A DNA stretch of 64,000 bases from Triatoma infestans (GCA_011037195.1 JAAEAF010007712.1:138017-202016), one strand, 5' to 3'; positions 33,840-44,742 are shown, counted from the first letter of the stretch. Notes: generated from the sequence alone by a model not told the origin. Program-made: numbers and translations.

Positions 33840-35330
33840 ACAAAAAGGCGTTGCTTATTTAATGATGGTGCCCATTTTGAACAACTAATGTGAATATGTT
33901 TTCAACAAATAGTCTGAATAATGTATGTTTATTCCTTCTTTACGTTTCAGCCTAGGCCTGGCCATTTTCACATTAAAACTGTAGTACATCCTTTTTGAAT
34001 CCCAGTCTTAGATCTACCTCGAATAGATATTCATAATATAATTTAAACATAAATTAATAAGCATTTAAAAATAAACATGATAAATAAAAACGAATAAATT
34101 TGATTTTCTCTATTTAATATCATCTTCAATTTGCCGTTTGTTGCCAATCTTCTTACATATCAATTTACCTACATAAAATATTTTCTTGTACATTACCTTG
34201 CTTGGATTTCACATTTATTTATTAAATGTACAAGCTTTTGAATATCCTTAAACTTTGCATTGCCTTTCTTTAAAAATCTATTCTTATTAGTATAGTATAC
34301 TTTTGAAATATCTTATCGCCCCCACCACCCCAACATTTTACGCTGCATAACACTGGAAAAGCAGCACATAAAATGATGGTTTTCATATTTGGTAATTCTC
34401 CTATATACACTTTTCCATGGATCCATCCATTAACTTTCATTCCTCGTCAGGAAATGTAGAATTGCTTGTAGTGTTTTTAATTGGCCACAAGCAGCGCCCG
34501 CTATAGCGGTTACGTTGCCCCGGACTAAAACACAAATTGCCGCCTCTTAAGTATATTAACATATATACTTTTAAGCAAGTCTATGCATGTTCAAACACAA
34601 GCTGAAGCAGCGCTCTGCTCGCGTGCTAATGCTATTCTGTTCACTGTAGTATATGCATGTTCAAACCAGTTTAAGCATTGTCCTTTACAAATTCTGGGTT
34701 AATATTTCAATAATAGTGTAAATGTTTTTTAACTTTTAGACATATACAATAGAAATACTTTACGCATTGTAAATTTTTAGCGAACGAAAAAATCGATATG
34801 TGAAATTTTCTATTAATTGAGTATTTAACACATCAATATTTTTCTCACACTTTCAGCCAAAATGGCATCCCGAACAAATGTCTGGGTTGTCTGCCCGCCC
34901 CTAGTGCAACGTAGAATTAGGAGCACGTAGAAGTGCGTTAACTTTCGCGTTTTTTGGGCTTGGAAAAAACACAGCTGCAACTAGAGGAACTGCTAAAGTA
35001 TAATACATATATTGTGCATATTGAAAAGAGAACTTAGTAAATGAAAGTGATTCTATTATAGACTATCTGGCCCTAGATCAGTTCCCAGCAAAGTTGTAAT
35101 GACACTTTTTTGATTTAGTTTTTGGCTGGCTTTGGACATGATCAATTTTCTACAGCAAACTTATGCTGCATACACGGGGAAAAAACAAGTGTTAAGTCCA
35201 ATGTAACAGGTTCCTAGAAATTTCTAAATCTAATTTTAGAAAAATATTTCAAGTAGTCGTTGCAATAGGTATATATATAAGCTGTAGCATTTCATGTTTT
35301 ATTAAATAAATAAATAAATAAAGAAAGAAA
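33840..35330. other. Noncoding region with unclassified patches
   Basis: No gene is supported. Patches at 34490-34560 ('agcagcgcccgctatagcgg') and 34860-34940 ('tctgggttgtctgcccgccc') are GC-richer than the background and could be element debris. 'tatgcatgttcaaac' is repeated at about 34583 and 34652. Confidence 0.45.
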
Positions 35331-35334
35331 AAAA

Positions 35335-35790
35335 ATCATGGAGCCGTTTCTCAAAAACAAACTCAAAATTTCGATCTAACTCCATCAACCGGAAATGCTA
35401 TATTACTAAATGCACTTTTTTATTTTTCGCATGTTATTTTGGAAAGTAGCCATATATTTTTTTGTTTTGTTTACTTCCTTTGCTTTACTAGATAGATTAG
35501 AAACGGTGGGGGGAAGAGCCTCATTCTACTGCGACCTACAAGACGAAGTCTATTGTGGATCTATTGCTTTACTAACTCACACATATATTTGAAACATTAT
35601 TGTGGGAAAATTGATTTTTGGGGGGCCTGAAACGTTATTCAATTCAATTTTCGGATCAACGGCCATATTATATTAAAACCTATGAAATGTATGCTAAAAT
35701 TCCAGATTAAAGAAATCAGTTAACCAAGAAAGCAACTTTACCAAATAGTTTTCCGATTTTTTTTGTAATTTTCTCATTTATTTTCTCTCG
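35335..35790 (+). repeat. Capped repeat fragment split by a 73-bp LINE scrap
   Basis: 'gagccgtttctcaaaaacaa', 'catcaaccggaaatgctata' and, after the insert, 'atatttgaaacattattgtg', 'ggaaaattgatttttggggg' and 'aaattccagattaaagaaat' follow the family order. The insert is at 35491-35563. A CT/CA-rich run lies at 35780-35830. Confidence 0.6.
35491..35563 (-). mobile_element. 73-bp LINE 3' end with 11-bp target duplication
   Basis: Flanked by ttgctttacta at 35480-35490 and 35564-35574. The insert begins 'gatagattagaaacgg' and includes 'cattctactgcgacctac', matching the 3' end of the LINE at 31005-31277. An extreme case of 5' truncation. Confidence 0.8.
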
Positions 35791-36412
35791 CTCTCTCACT
35801 CTCTCTAACTCACTCACTGTCTCTTATAAATACACGTATACAGAGTGAGAGAGATCATCTGCTAAAAACATTTGCTTCTTACTGTGAAAATTCAATTTAA
35901 ATAAAATTGACACTCGCAATAAGTGTGTCTTACATAAAGCAATCAAATAAAACAAGTAATACAGGAAAGAGTGCTCGATCGAGTCTCTCATTGTTTGTTT
36001 TCCTCACTGTTAATGGATTGACCATATTGTTTTGGGTTTTAGTGTTTCTTCTTAAAAACACTATACTTTCTATACTTGGCAAGAACCCATCTGAACAATT
36101 TAGACCAAATCCTCTTCTCTCACCATTTTCTCAATAACCCACAACATCGCCACATAAAGAAGTCTTTATGTCCTCATGACCTTTATTTCTAAAAATAAAA
36201 CTATTTCTAATAATCATTGCCTGGAGATTACAGTTCAAAATCACCACGCCATAATTCGTTCTATTTACTGTTCTATTTAATGCAGTTGTAAATTTATGCC
36301 AAAATAAGACTCTCTCTTAATGCAGTTAGGATTAAAATTAGGATTTTGACATATTTTCTTTAAAAACTTGGAACATATTCACTTAGTCCTAATATAAGTA
36401 CAGTGGTAGTGG

Positions 36413-36841
36413 CAACCTTTCCAAACTCCAAATTGTCCAAAATAAATTCCTCCGTTTTGCTACTGACATGCCCCGCTACACACAAATATCACATTTTCAC
36501 GGACTTACTGACAACATCCACAATTAATGACTACATAAAAAACCGACTAACAAAACTTCTGACTAACACCACTGTTCACCCAAACCCTCTCTGCCGGTCC
36601 ACAGCCAGTTACGATATGACACTTGATCATAGGCACAAGCATATCAAAAACATCCTTAGAGCTAATTTTTCATAAAGTCATCGGGTTTTTCTTTTCTTTT
36701 TCCCACATAATTGTAATTGATTAAACTTTGTCTACAGTTAAGCTCACTGGAGGGTGTAATGCTATGTGCATTTGTACTCCTGTTTCCAAAGTTTGTATAT
36801 AGGTATTATATGTAAATAACTTGTAAATAAAAAATTCTATC
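36413..36841 (+). mobile_element. 5'-truncated LINE, 14-bp target duplication
   Basis: Flanked by tacagtggtagtgg at 36399-36412 and 36842-36855. Plus-sense. Translation in mixed frames gives 'QNKFLRFATDMPRYTQISHF' type sequence near 36430-36500 and TVHPNPLC near 36570-36600, the C-terminal region of a Jockey-like ORF2 (compare HPNPLAANLSS at 1051-1779). The 3' UTR ends 'ttgtaaataaaaaattctatc' without a long tail. Confidence 0.8.
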
Positions 36842-36999
36842 TACAGTGGTAGTGGGGGAATAGGTACATGTGCCCAAGCCAGGTAATAATTGAAAAGTTT
36901 ATATACTGAAGCCCAGCAGAGAGCGGCAATAACCATCGAACAAACATTCATAATATTTGAAATGCAATAATCACATATTCCTAAAAACCCTTAAATAAA

Positions 37000-37264
37000 T
37001 TTTTCCAAAGAAAATGTAATATATAAATATGTAATATATCAAACGCCGTTCTTCAGCCGTTTTAGAGAAGATCGTCAAGTGCGTCTATTCCGAAAAGTCG
37101 CACTTAAATGCTCTGGTTAACTACTAATTTTGTTCAAATTTGGAAATTATACTTGGCAACATAATGTACTTTCCATACTCATATCATATCCATCATAGGT
37201 GATGGAAAACCATTCATTGTACACAAGTGTAAATAAACCCATTCGCAAGGAAAGCTTGAAGTTA
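37000..37264 (-). repeat. Capped repeat fragment, left of Harbinger 3
   Basis: 'gccgttttagagaagatcgt', 'aaaagtcgcacttaaatgct' and 'tttgttcaaatttggaaatt' are reversed monomer blocks. Sequence continues after the Harbinger element at 38183. Confidence 0.5.
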
Positions 37265-38182
37265 AGCGGCCCCTACACGGTCAATAATATTGACAATACA
37301 ACCATCAATCCTCGAGCTAATCAGTCTCAATATTTCACTACCTTACACGATCAATATTATTGTCAATACTTTTGCTCAGTACCTTACTACTTCTGCCACT
37401 AGGAGATGAATCTACGTGGTATTACTCGGTTATTTGCTGGTTTTTTTCCCTTCCAAAATATGAATAATCGTACAAAAGCTTGCATAGCTATTATTTTAGC
37501 GCTTGGCATTACTTGTCAAGTGAAACACAAACACTGGACGAAAAAATCGTTGAAAAATAGAGTCGAATATTCTCATTTAGTACTTTTGAAAGAAATCAGC
37601 CTCGGCGATGTTGAAGATTACAAGAACTACTTTCGAATGGATGAACCTACCTTTAACAAACTGTTACAGATGGTTTTTGAAAAGACAGGACAGAAATATG
37701 AGAAAAAGTATAAGTTAGGGAAAGATTAGCCTTAACCCTGAGGTACTTGGCCAAAGGAAGAAATTTTTGAAGACTTCATCAGCAAAGCTGTTATAGAAGC
37801 CTGTGAAACCTTTATATATGTCCTACAAGACTTTGAGAAAATTACAATCACCTTTAAAAAGTGTATGATTGAATTCTTATTTTAATACACAAATCTTTCC
37901 AAAGTACGTTTCTAAGGTATTGTATCACTGTTGTTGAGGTTAGTTTCAACGTTGTATAAAACTACTGAACTGTGAGTATTGATGGACATATTGGCGCCGC
38001 CCCTAAATGGCCAATGTTATTAATAATATCCCCTCCACTTCTCAATATTGATACACGAAAATCAGAAAATCCGGATTTCCATCAATACTCTTGTTAATAC
38101 CGACCGTCAATACAATTTTTTCACTTCATACGGTCAATATTATTGTCAATACGCTAATATTATTGACCGTGTAGAGGCCGCT
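37265..38182 (+). mobile_element. PIF/Harbinger deletion derivative 3 (TTA target duplication)
   Basis: A 918-bp element with ends agcggcccctacacggtcaa and, at the right, ttgaccgtgtagaggccgct, flanked by TTA at 37262-37264 and 38183-38185. Subterminal copies of 'tcaatattattgtcaatac' occur at both ends (about 37347-37370 and 38134-38152). The interior keeps the transposase N-terminus and a short downstream piece, then AT-rich filler. It inserted in a minus-oriented capped repeat. Confidence 0.92.
37406..37729 (+). pseudogene. Harbinger-type transposase, N-terminal fragment
   Basis: The likely native start is the internal ATG at 37460 (MNNRTKACIAIILALGITCQ). It runs through KHKHWTKKSLKNRVEYSHLV and LLKEISLGDVEDYKNYFRMD to EPTFNKLLQMV. 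The order of basic W segment, 'L-x-x-E', 'D-x-x-x-Y-x-N-Y-F-R-M-D' and 'F-x-x-L-L' is the conserved N-terminal region of PIF/HARBI1 transposases. After the stop, AVIEACETFIYVLQDFEK near 37785-37840 continues the homology in another frame, where family members have 'I-x-E-x-C-x-A-I'. The DDE nuclease after this point is deleted. Confidence 0.85.
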
Positions 38183-38535
38183 TTACCAATCCCCCAGAAC
38201 TCCCACAAAAACAATTTGGGTAAATTTGAAAATATTTCAAGTAAAAGTGATAGATATATGAAATTTAAAGAAAATCGTTGGCATCCTTTTCGAGAAAATC
38301 GCGTAAGACTGAAAAAAAAAAATATAGTAAAATGGTATTTCTCGTTTGTGGATTTTGACCAAAAACCTTCATATCAGATGCATTGGTGTGTATCTGAACG
38401 GAATACCAAATATCAGGTCAGCTTCTATTTTTCGTATTTGTGGTTCAGCAAAACATACACATTATTTTCGAACTCAAGGGACCTCAAAAGATGTATTTCC
38501 GGTGAAAACTCAGTTTCGAAAATTTGACTCGATCG
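38183..38535 (-). repeat. Capped repeat, right of Harbinger 3, with head end
   Basis: Reverse-oriented: 'gaaaatcgttggcatccttt', 'ggattttgaccaaaaacctt', 'ctcaagggacctcaaaagat', 'gtatttccggtgaaaactca' and 'tcgaaaatttgactcgatcg', ending near 'tactaggttagagcaatg', a degraded cap. The open frames across it are repeat readings. Confidence 0.75.
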
Positions 38536-38539
38536 TATT

Positions 38540-39660
38540 TACTAGGTTAGAGCAATGAAATATTCCATATTAGTTTTTAATTCATCTAGTGTTTTTAAAT
38601 GTTTAATGAAAGAGTTTTTATTATTCAATATTTTATAAATTTTTGTATTTCCGATGGCCATATTAGTTTTCAAATCTAGTATGCAAATGAATTGGGTTCA
38701 CAAGCAGAAAAAAATAAAAACTGCCTGGCCAAAGATAAAGAGACCCTATTAGATAAGGTTTTATACACATATTTACCTAACATAGTGTCTGGCCTAGAAA
38801 GTAACAAGTTGGGAAACGAAACATTATCTTGGTGGTCTGTTTTGTTGCCTTCGTTATGTAAATTTGTATACAACAAATTAAAACTATTATTTGGCCTGTA
38901 AATAAAAATAAGTTGTATACCTGTATATATTTTCAAATCGGTTTCAATGTAATTTTTACTCTTCAATGTTTGTACGCCAATTTTATTCGATATTTTTACA
39001 AAAGTGAGATCGATTTGTTTATTAAATTATTTAATCGAAGAATATGAATACAAAAGAAAAATGTAAAGGAATACAAAATGAGAAGATGCTCATAAACAGT
39101 GAACGTTTCACTTACTGAACCGCGTAAACATTTCAAATGATGTCCCATCAAATTTTCGTCTAAAGTTGTAATTTTGTTTCTTTAACTACATTTTAATTTT
39201 AGTATAAATGTTGAAATAATATTAGTCGAATTGCTGGTGCAGTCTCTCCTTTTTGTATGTCTAAAACTTGATAAAGAAGTGTTTTAAATAGTAGGCGCTG
39301 AGCCTAGAGAACTAATCAAGTCCCTGATTGAAATTCAAATTTCATTTATATATTTAAAAAAAAAGAAGTATCAATCACTAATAATTTTGAACATTTACGA
39401 AAAGAATCACATAAAAAAGTATAAAACGAAGAAAATTTCAAAATTCTTATTTTTTATATACGATTTTGATCATACATAGAATTAAAATTCTTTCTTTTGA
39501 ATATTCTATTTTATATATCTATATATATATATATAAAGATATTTATTTTCTATTTCTAATTTTTTTGGCTCCCGTATGCAGCATCTACCAATTTTATTTA
39601 TATATACATTGCGCTTTTTATCAGTATTATTATTCTTATTATTATTTTAAATTTTCTCGG
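38540..39660. other. AT-rich noncoding spacer
   Basis: No supported gene. The 69-residue plus frame at 38692-38901 (MGSQAEKNKNCLAKDKETLL...) is not low-complexity but has no recognised domain. An AT microsatellite lies at about 39512-39536. Confidence 0.5.
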
Positions 39661-39666
39661 AGTTAT

Positions 39667-40026
39667 ATGACCGAATTGAATCTGGCAATGACGTTCTTTC
39701 GATTCGTAAAATTTGACCCGGAGCAAAAGAAGTTTTCAAACTGCCTTGAAACTGAACTTTGGTATCTTGCTATACTATATCAAATGAAGCAAAATTTCCT
39801 TTCGGCTAAAAGTGCCTCTCTTTTCATATTTCTTGTTAATTATTTTTCAAAATCCCCAAACGAAACTCTTCCAATCAACTTTTCAAACTACCATGCTAAA
39901 CTTCTCAACAAATGCTCCAATCTCAGTTATTGGACAAAACAGGAATTTTATAAAGCATTACTTGAAATTGTGGCCAATAATGACAACTTTACAAGATCAA
40001 TAATCTTTACATTATTTAATCCCTAA
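39667..40026 (+). CDS. Unrecognised 119-residue open frame
   Basis: ATG at 39667 gives MTELNLAMTFFRFVKFDPEQ, then CLETELWYLAILYQMKQNFL and LLNKCSNLSYWTKQEFYKAL, ending IIFTLFNP. The residue mix is ordinary for a folded protein, unlike the Phe/Ile-rich translation upstream in the same frame (39466-39666), so I chose the internal ATG. About 200 bp downstream, 'gtattaaagggtctaaaaaaaaaa' resembles a polyadenylated 3' end, suggesting the ORF could be the last part of a retroelement. I do not recognise the family and see no membrane segment or catalytic motif. It could be a chance frame. Confidence 0.3.
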   Translation: MTELNLAMTFFRFVKFDPEQKKFSNCLETELWYLAILYQMKQNFLSAKSASLFIFLVNYFSKSPNETLPINFSNYHAKLLNKCSNLSYWTKQEFYKALLEIVANNDNFTRSIIFTLFNP

Positions 40027-40769
40027 TGTTTAAAACCCTTCACATTGCCTCTTCATTATGTATTCTGCTTCACAATATATGCTGACCTCAATCTCTTCAG
40101 CCAAACATGCAAAATCCACATAGTCCATCTTTTATTCCAATCTCTTCGCACAGATTTAAAAGATATCCCTGTGTTCTATATTGTGTTTTTTGAGCACACG
40201 TTTGCTAATCCGTTTTTGTATTAAAGGGTCTAAAAAAAAAAGCCAACAGTTGTAAAACCAGAGTGGCAAGCGAAATTGCTGGTCCTAGATTGACATCCCA
40301 CTTCAAAGACTACTTACATAGACAAATTCTAATTAAATATGCTGGAGCCCTCTTTAGCTCACTGTTTAATAAAAGCAAGAGTGAAATAAGATTCACTTTA
40401 CGTTTTAGTATAAAGTTTAATTCAACACACAAAAATGTTACGATTACACAATAAATACGTTTAATTCACACTAAAACTGTTATATGTTCACATAACATTG
40501 AAAACAGTTTGTTTTGAACAATAAGTTCTGTTTAACTGACTCGTTTAAATTTCGTTTAATTTGTTATAACAACAAGGATACAATTTCACAAATGCAAGAA
40601 AGCAACAGTTCAATTTTCATAAATTAAGTCTCTCACTTCCAATAACAGAGCGCTGCACTCGTAGCAGAATCCGCTCCACCTTTGGCTGGTAGAGTGCACA
40701 CCACTTGTAGCAGACTACTATCCACTACCTTCAGTACTTCCTCGCATTTAGTGGCTTAGATCACAGTAG

Positions 40770-40847
40770 CTTGAAAAACACTTGAGTTTCCGGGTTGAGA
40801 CCGCGTCAGTAGTTTGCTAGGAACCGACGTTTCGCCATGTTGTACTA
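40770..40847 (-). repeat. Penelope-like terminal arm, left (inverted)
   Basis: Read on the minus strand: acatggcgaaacgtcggttc, 'gtttgctatg'-like 'tagcaaactactgacgcggt', 'ctcaacccggaaactcaagt' and 'gtttttcaa'. It is an imperfect inverted copy of 42220-42305. Conserved 'gcgaaacgtc' followed by 'ccggaaactcaagtgttttt' is characteristic, to my knowledge, of Penelope-like element termini. The second mariner starts directly beside it. Confidence 0.5.
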
Positions 40848-42151
40848 GGGCAAGGTGAAAAGTTCTCGGCCTAGCCCATAGATGGCCCTGCAACAAATGA
40901 AATTACTGTTTTGTTATGTTGGCACACTTGCTGCAAAGATAAATACCATATGCGAATTTGATCAGACAAATAGTTTGTTTTATACGGCTGTTAAAAGTAA
41001 GCGTGTTGTGTGTTGTTGACAAAATGAATAAACTTCAATACTGTTCCGTCATAAAATTTTTCGTTTTGGGTGGTTTATGGCCAACAAAAATTCACCCAAA
41101 GTAGGTGAAAGTGTATAAGGAGTCTGCTGCACCTTCGTTATCTACAGAAAAAAAATGGGCAGCTGAGTTTAAACGTGGTCGTACATCGATTGAAGATGAT
41201 CCACGTGAAGGACGGCCAAAAACTGCAGCTACCGAAGAAAATATCGAAAAAATACACAATATGGTTCTAGATGATCGACGATTAAAGATGTATGAGTTAG
41301 CTAAGGCTATAGGCATCTCAGATGAAAGGGTACGGCACATTTTACACGAAGAACTCAGTATGAGAAAGCTTTGTGCAAAATGGGTGCTTTATTTGTTGAA
41401 TGCTGATCACAAATAAGTGAGGAGTTTCTCAGCAAAGTTTTGGGCCGTTCTAAGAAGAATCCAACTGATTTTCTGCGCCGATTTGTTACGATGGATGAAA
41501 TGTGGGTTCACCACTTTACACCTGAGTCAAAACAACAGTCCAAGCAAGGGTAAGAAGCCGGTGGCTCGGCATCGAAGAAAGCAAAGACAATTGCATCGGC
41601 TGGAGTGGTTATGGCTATTTTTTTTTTTTTTTGACGATTCCAAACGGATTCTTTTAATTGATTATCTGCCAAGCGGTCAAACAATAATGGAGAATACTAC
41701 GCACGTCTTCTTGACCAGCAAGATGAAAAAATTAGAGAAAAGGGGCCTGGTTTGCCAAAGAAAAAAAATCCTCTTTCACCAGGTCAGTGCACCTGCCCAT
41801 AAAGGCGCTTTGGCGATGGGAAAATTGAGTGATTTGAAATATGAATTGATAGAACATCCTCCCTGTTCGTCAGATTTGGTTCCCTCTGACTTTCATCTAT
41901 TTCCAAACCTTAACAAATTTGTGTTGCAAATCGTTTTGGGTCAAACGAAGAGCTGATAGCAGCAATATCAGCAGGTGATATGGATATTCTGAAGACCTCC
42001 CAGATTCGTATTTCAGGGACGGAAATCAGTTATTGGAGAAACATTGGACAAAGTGTATTGAACTAAAGGGAGATTACATTGAGAAATAAATGCATTTATT
42101 TAACATAAAAAACTCATTTTTACTACAGGCCGAGAAGTTTTCACCTTGGCC
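40848..42151 (+). mobile_element. Second mariner, degenerate
   Basis: A 1304-bp element with terminal inverted repeats: left gggcaaggtgaaaagttctc, right complement ggccaaggtgaaaacttctc, followed by 'ggcct' in both. TA precedes the left end (40846-40847); the right flank reads TC, so one TA has mutated. A different subfamily from the mariner at 24088: the terminal sequences and protein differ. It lies between two inverted Penelope-like arms. Confidence 0.88.
41024..42089 (+). pseudogene. mariner transposase pseudogene
   Basis: Starts MNKLQYCSVIKFFVLGGLWP, with an early in-frame stop near 41101. The helix-turn-helix part shows EKKWAAEFKRGRTSIEDDPR, ERVRHILHEELSMRKLCAKW. A stop follows DHK near 41414. 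The catalytic domain has FVTMDEMWVHHFTPESKQQS (first Asp kept, usual DETW altered to DEMW), FHQVSAPAHKG (valine where the second Asp should be) and LVPSDFHLFPNL (third Asp). Other lesions are a 14-T run with frame loss near 41619-41632 and a shift near 41545. The stop at 42087-42089 after DYIEK ends the gene at normal length. Confidence 0.9.
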
Positions 42152-42310
42152 TCTTCAGGCTCGTTACACTGTGAAAACTAATAAGTCAATAACAATAAAA
42201 TGGCTTTCAAACTGTATCAATCCTGAAGAGGCTCATTGCAATATGCGTGAAACGTCCATAGCAAACCACTGATACTCAGCCCGGAAACTCAAGTGTTTTT
42301 CATGAAAATG
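42152..42310 (+). repeat. Penelope-like terminal arm, right, with hammerhead-like core
   Basis: Contains tcctgaagaggctcattgca, tatgcgtgaaacgtccatag, 'caaaccactgatactcagcc' and 'cggaaactcaagtgtttttc'. CUGAAGA, a possible stem (gc-ca-u ... a-ug-gc) and GAAAC form the conserved core layout of hammerhead ribozymes, which are known in Penelope-like elements. Stem II has at least one mismatch and I could not find a good stem III, so activity is doubtful. It pairs with the inverted arm at 40770-40847. Confidence 0.45.
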
Positions 42311-42602
42311 GCGCGGAAATCAAGAAGATCATAATAACCTGTAATAAGAAAGCCTGTAGCTTGCTAGAAACAAATTTAGCCGTTCCTACAAGTTATCAAA
42401 GTCTATTAACTCGAACAATCTGATATTCCCAATTCCAAAAAACACACATAGGTTCTGCAGTATCTGTGCGCGTATCTATTTCGATTTAGCATACCTCTAG
42501 GAAACTTTAGCGCTCATACAAATACACACTTACACACTCTTCCACGTTTAAATATTGCACAGTTTTCAGATGACTACATTATACATATAAATAATGAATT
42601 TG

Positions 42603-42675
42603 CATAGATGTAGATGTAGATTGTTGAGGGGATTATCGCACTGCGACCTGAAAGATCTATTGTGCCCCCCGTAGC
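42603..42675 (-). mobile_element. LINE 3' end scrap
   Basis: 'agatgtagatgtagattgtt', 'gggattatcgcactgcgacc' and 'agatctattgtg' match the 3' end shared by 31005-31277 and 35491-35563. It abuts a reversed SINE. The target duplication is not resolved. Confidence 0.55.
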
Positions 42676-42830
42676 CTTCCAAGCAGTGTTCTCTACCTAC
42701 AGACAACATTGCCCATCACCGGATAGTGAGTTGTAGGGGCTCCTAAGAAGAAAATATGTAAGGGGGATTCAAACCCGAGACCTACGCGTTGCTAGTCAGC
42801 GCACTACCACTGAGCTAATTCTTTCCTTTT
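42676..42830 (-). mobile_element. tRNA-derived SINE, minus orientation
   Basis: Minus sense: 'aattagctcagtggtagtgc' (A box), 'ctgactagcaacgcgtaggt', 'cgggtttgaatccccc' (B box), then the family body 'aggagcccctacaactcact' and 'atccggtgatgggcaatgtt'. It lacks the 3' part of the body. Compare 44524-44742. Confidence 0.75.
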
Positions 42831-43289
42831 CCCTTGGCTTACGCCAACTAACTAGCGATGGAGACCCCTAGTTTGTGTACTGTGTTTGTCTTTGTCTGTA
42901 AAGTGTAGAGTGTATATAGTTTAAGGGTATTGTGTATGTTCTGACGAAGTGCATGAAGTAACCCGTGCTGTGAGCTGTGGTAACGCTGGGGTCGCTTCTT
43001 CCCAAGTAACTGCATGCAACAGATAGCCCCTTGATGAATTTGTATAATCAAACGACAATGTCCATAATGGGATATATTACAAAAAGCAAAGAGATTAAAA
43101 TCTCTAGGAGCTTGATCCTAGGCGTGAAATATTATCGCCTTTGTTTTCTCACTCTTTTTAAGCGATATAATCTTATTTTTTGAAAATAAGGGAGCTCGCG
43201 GTGTAAATATTCAAACAAATACGGAGATATTAATGTAGTCCTGTAAGTCTCCCCGTAGAGAGATGCTGAACATAAACCTAATATTTTAC

Positions 43290-44045
43290 GTCCAAAACCT
43301 TATGAGTACTACGTCCAAAACTCCTTGGAAGTAAATTTGTCAAAAACGGTTGTAGTTTCTTTTAAGAAAGCTGGTAAAATGAAAAGTATAACTTTATATT
43401 ATCATAATGAACCAGTAATTCTGAAAAATACTTTTACCTCCCTTGGTGTATCTTTTCCTTCCAGCGGAAAATTTAGAACTACTACTACTAAATATTCCAT
43501 CTCTATAAGCCAAATGGCTGTTTCTCAACATTTTCACATTTTAATGACTAGTAAATCGAATACATGTTCTCCACGCTATATGTTTATTTATTTCCTTATT
43601 TAGTTCTGTTTTATTATACTACTTGGAAATCTCGGCTATATAATATTGTGATCTGTTGGAGAAAGTACAAATTAAGTTTCTAAAGCTTTTATTGAATCTG
43701 CCTTGTGCATACCCCGGATATATATGTGAGAATAGAGACGTCTCTACATCACTTGAAAGTTGAAGTATTTAAGAGCATTTTAAAATTGTGGTATAAATTA
43801 CTAATCATGCCTGATGATTGTATCCCGAGAATATGTTTTAAGAGACTGATTGACTTCTTAGGAAATCAGGGCTGCCATTTAATTGGGCCAAGTCTCTTAG
43901 TACATTATACTAATAGAAGTAGGAGTATATGATGCTTGAGCGTATTTGAATTGTTACTTAATTATTTACTTATTATTACGTTATTTTTTAAGCAAGGCAG
44001 ACTTCTTGCTAATATTTTTTCTTTGGGCAAATAAAATGTTCTATT
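43290..44045 (+). mobile_element. LINE reverse transcriptase C-terminal fragment
   Basis: Frame 43325-43603 has EVNLSKTVVVSFKKAGKM and FTSLGVSFPSSGKF, the RT region after the catalytic box ('N-x-x-K-T' then 'Y-L-G-V'). Later frames give VQIKFLKLLLNLPCAYPGY near 43665-43725 and LKVEVFKSILKLWYKLLIMP near 43755-43815, a typical LINE thumb/C-terminal region (CR1/Jockey-like). The 3' end is 'gggcaaataaaatgttctat'. It is 5'-truncated and frameshifted. Confidence 0.7.
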
Positions 44046-44523
44046 CTATATATAAATAATGTTCCCAGCGGAGCCAAAATACATCTTTTGGAGATCATAT
44101 TAGATTTGACTTTATAGCCACCTTTTTATATATCAACACTATTTGGGTTGAATGAATAATAAGAAAGCTTATGCAAAAGAATCTTAATAATTTTAATACT
44201 ACTTATATAAACGAATAGCAAACAAATCATATCAACAAAAGACTGTATAAATATAAATATTATATAATATAGCGATTATCTTGTGTTAAATAAATTATAT
44301 AGAATAACATTATTTTACTGAAAACTGTAGTTCGTTATTTTTTCAAAATGATCCAAACTATTTCTTTTTTATTTAATTCTTATGATCTCAAAATAAAGAT
44401 CATTATTATCTGAGATTTTATGTGATCATTTTTAGATGTCCATTTGTTTTGATTTTCTTTCTTCTTTGTGTTTTTTTTTCTTTTTCTTAGTTTCTTAAGC
44501 GTTTTAATCTGACTGTCTTAGGG

Positions 44524-44742
44524 AAGGGATTAGCTCAGTGGTTAGCGCACTAGACTCCCACGCGGAGGCCTCGGGATCGAGTCCAGCTGTGGTGCCCTTA
44601 GATTTTCTCTTCCTAGGAGACTGTCCGGTGATGACAGGGTTTCTGTAACAGAGAACACTGTCCGGATCCGGCAGTGCACTGAGAAGGCTCCGAGCACTAA
44701 TAACCTCAGATGTTGACGCGCCTTAAATTAAAAAAAAAAAAT
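44524..44742 (+). mobile_element. tRNA-derived SINE, best-preserved copy
   Basis: Head: gattagctcagtggttagcg (A box), 'cactagactcccacgcggag' around the anticodon arm, and 'cgggatcgagtcca' (B box), which gives a convincing tRNA-like internal promoter. The body 'gattttctcttcctaggaga', 'ctgtccggtgatgac', 'ggcagtgcactgagaaggct', 'cctcagatgttgacgcgcct' ends in poly(A) at about 44729-44741. RNA polymerase III would transcribe such elements. Confidence 0.85.
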
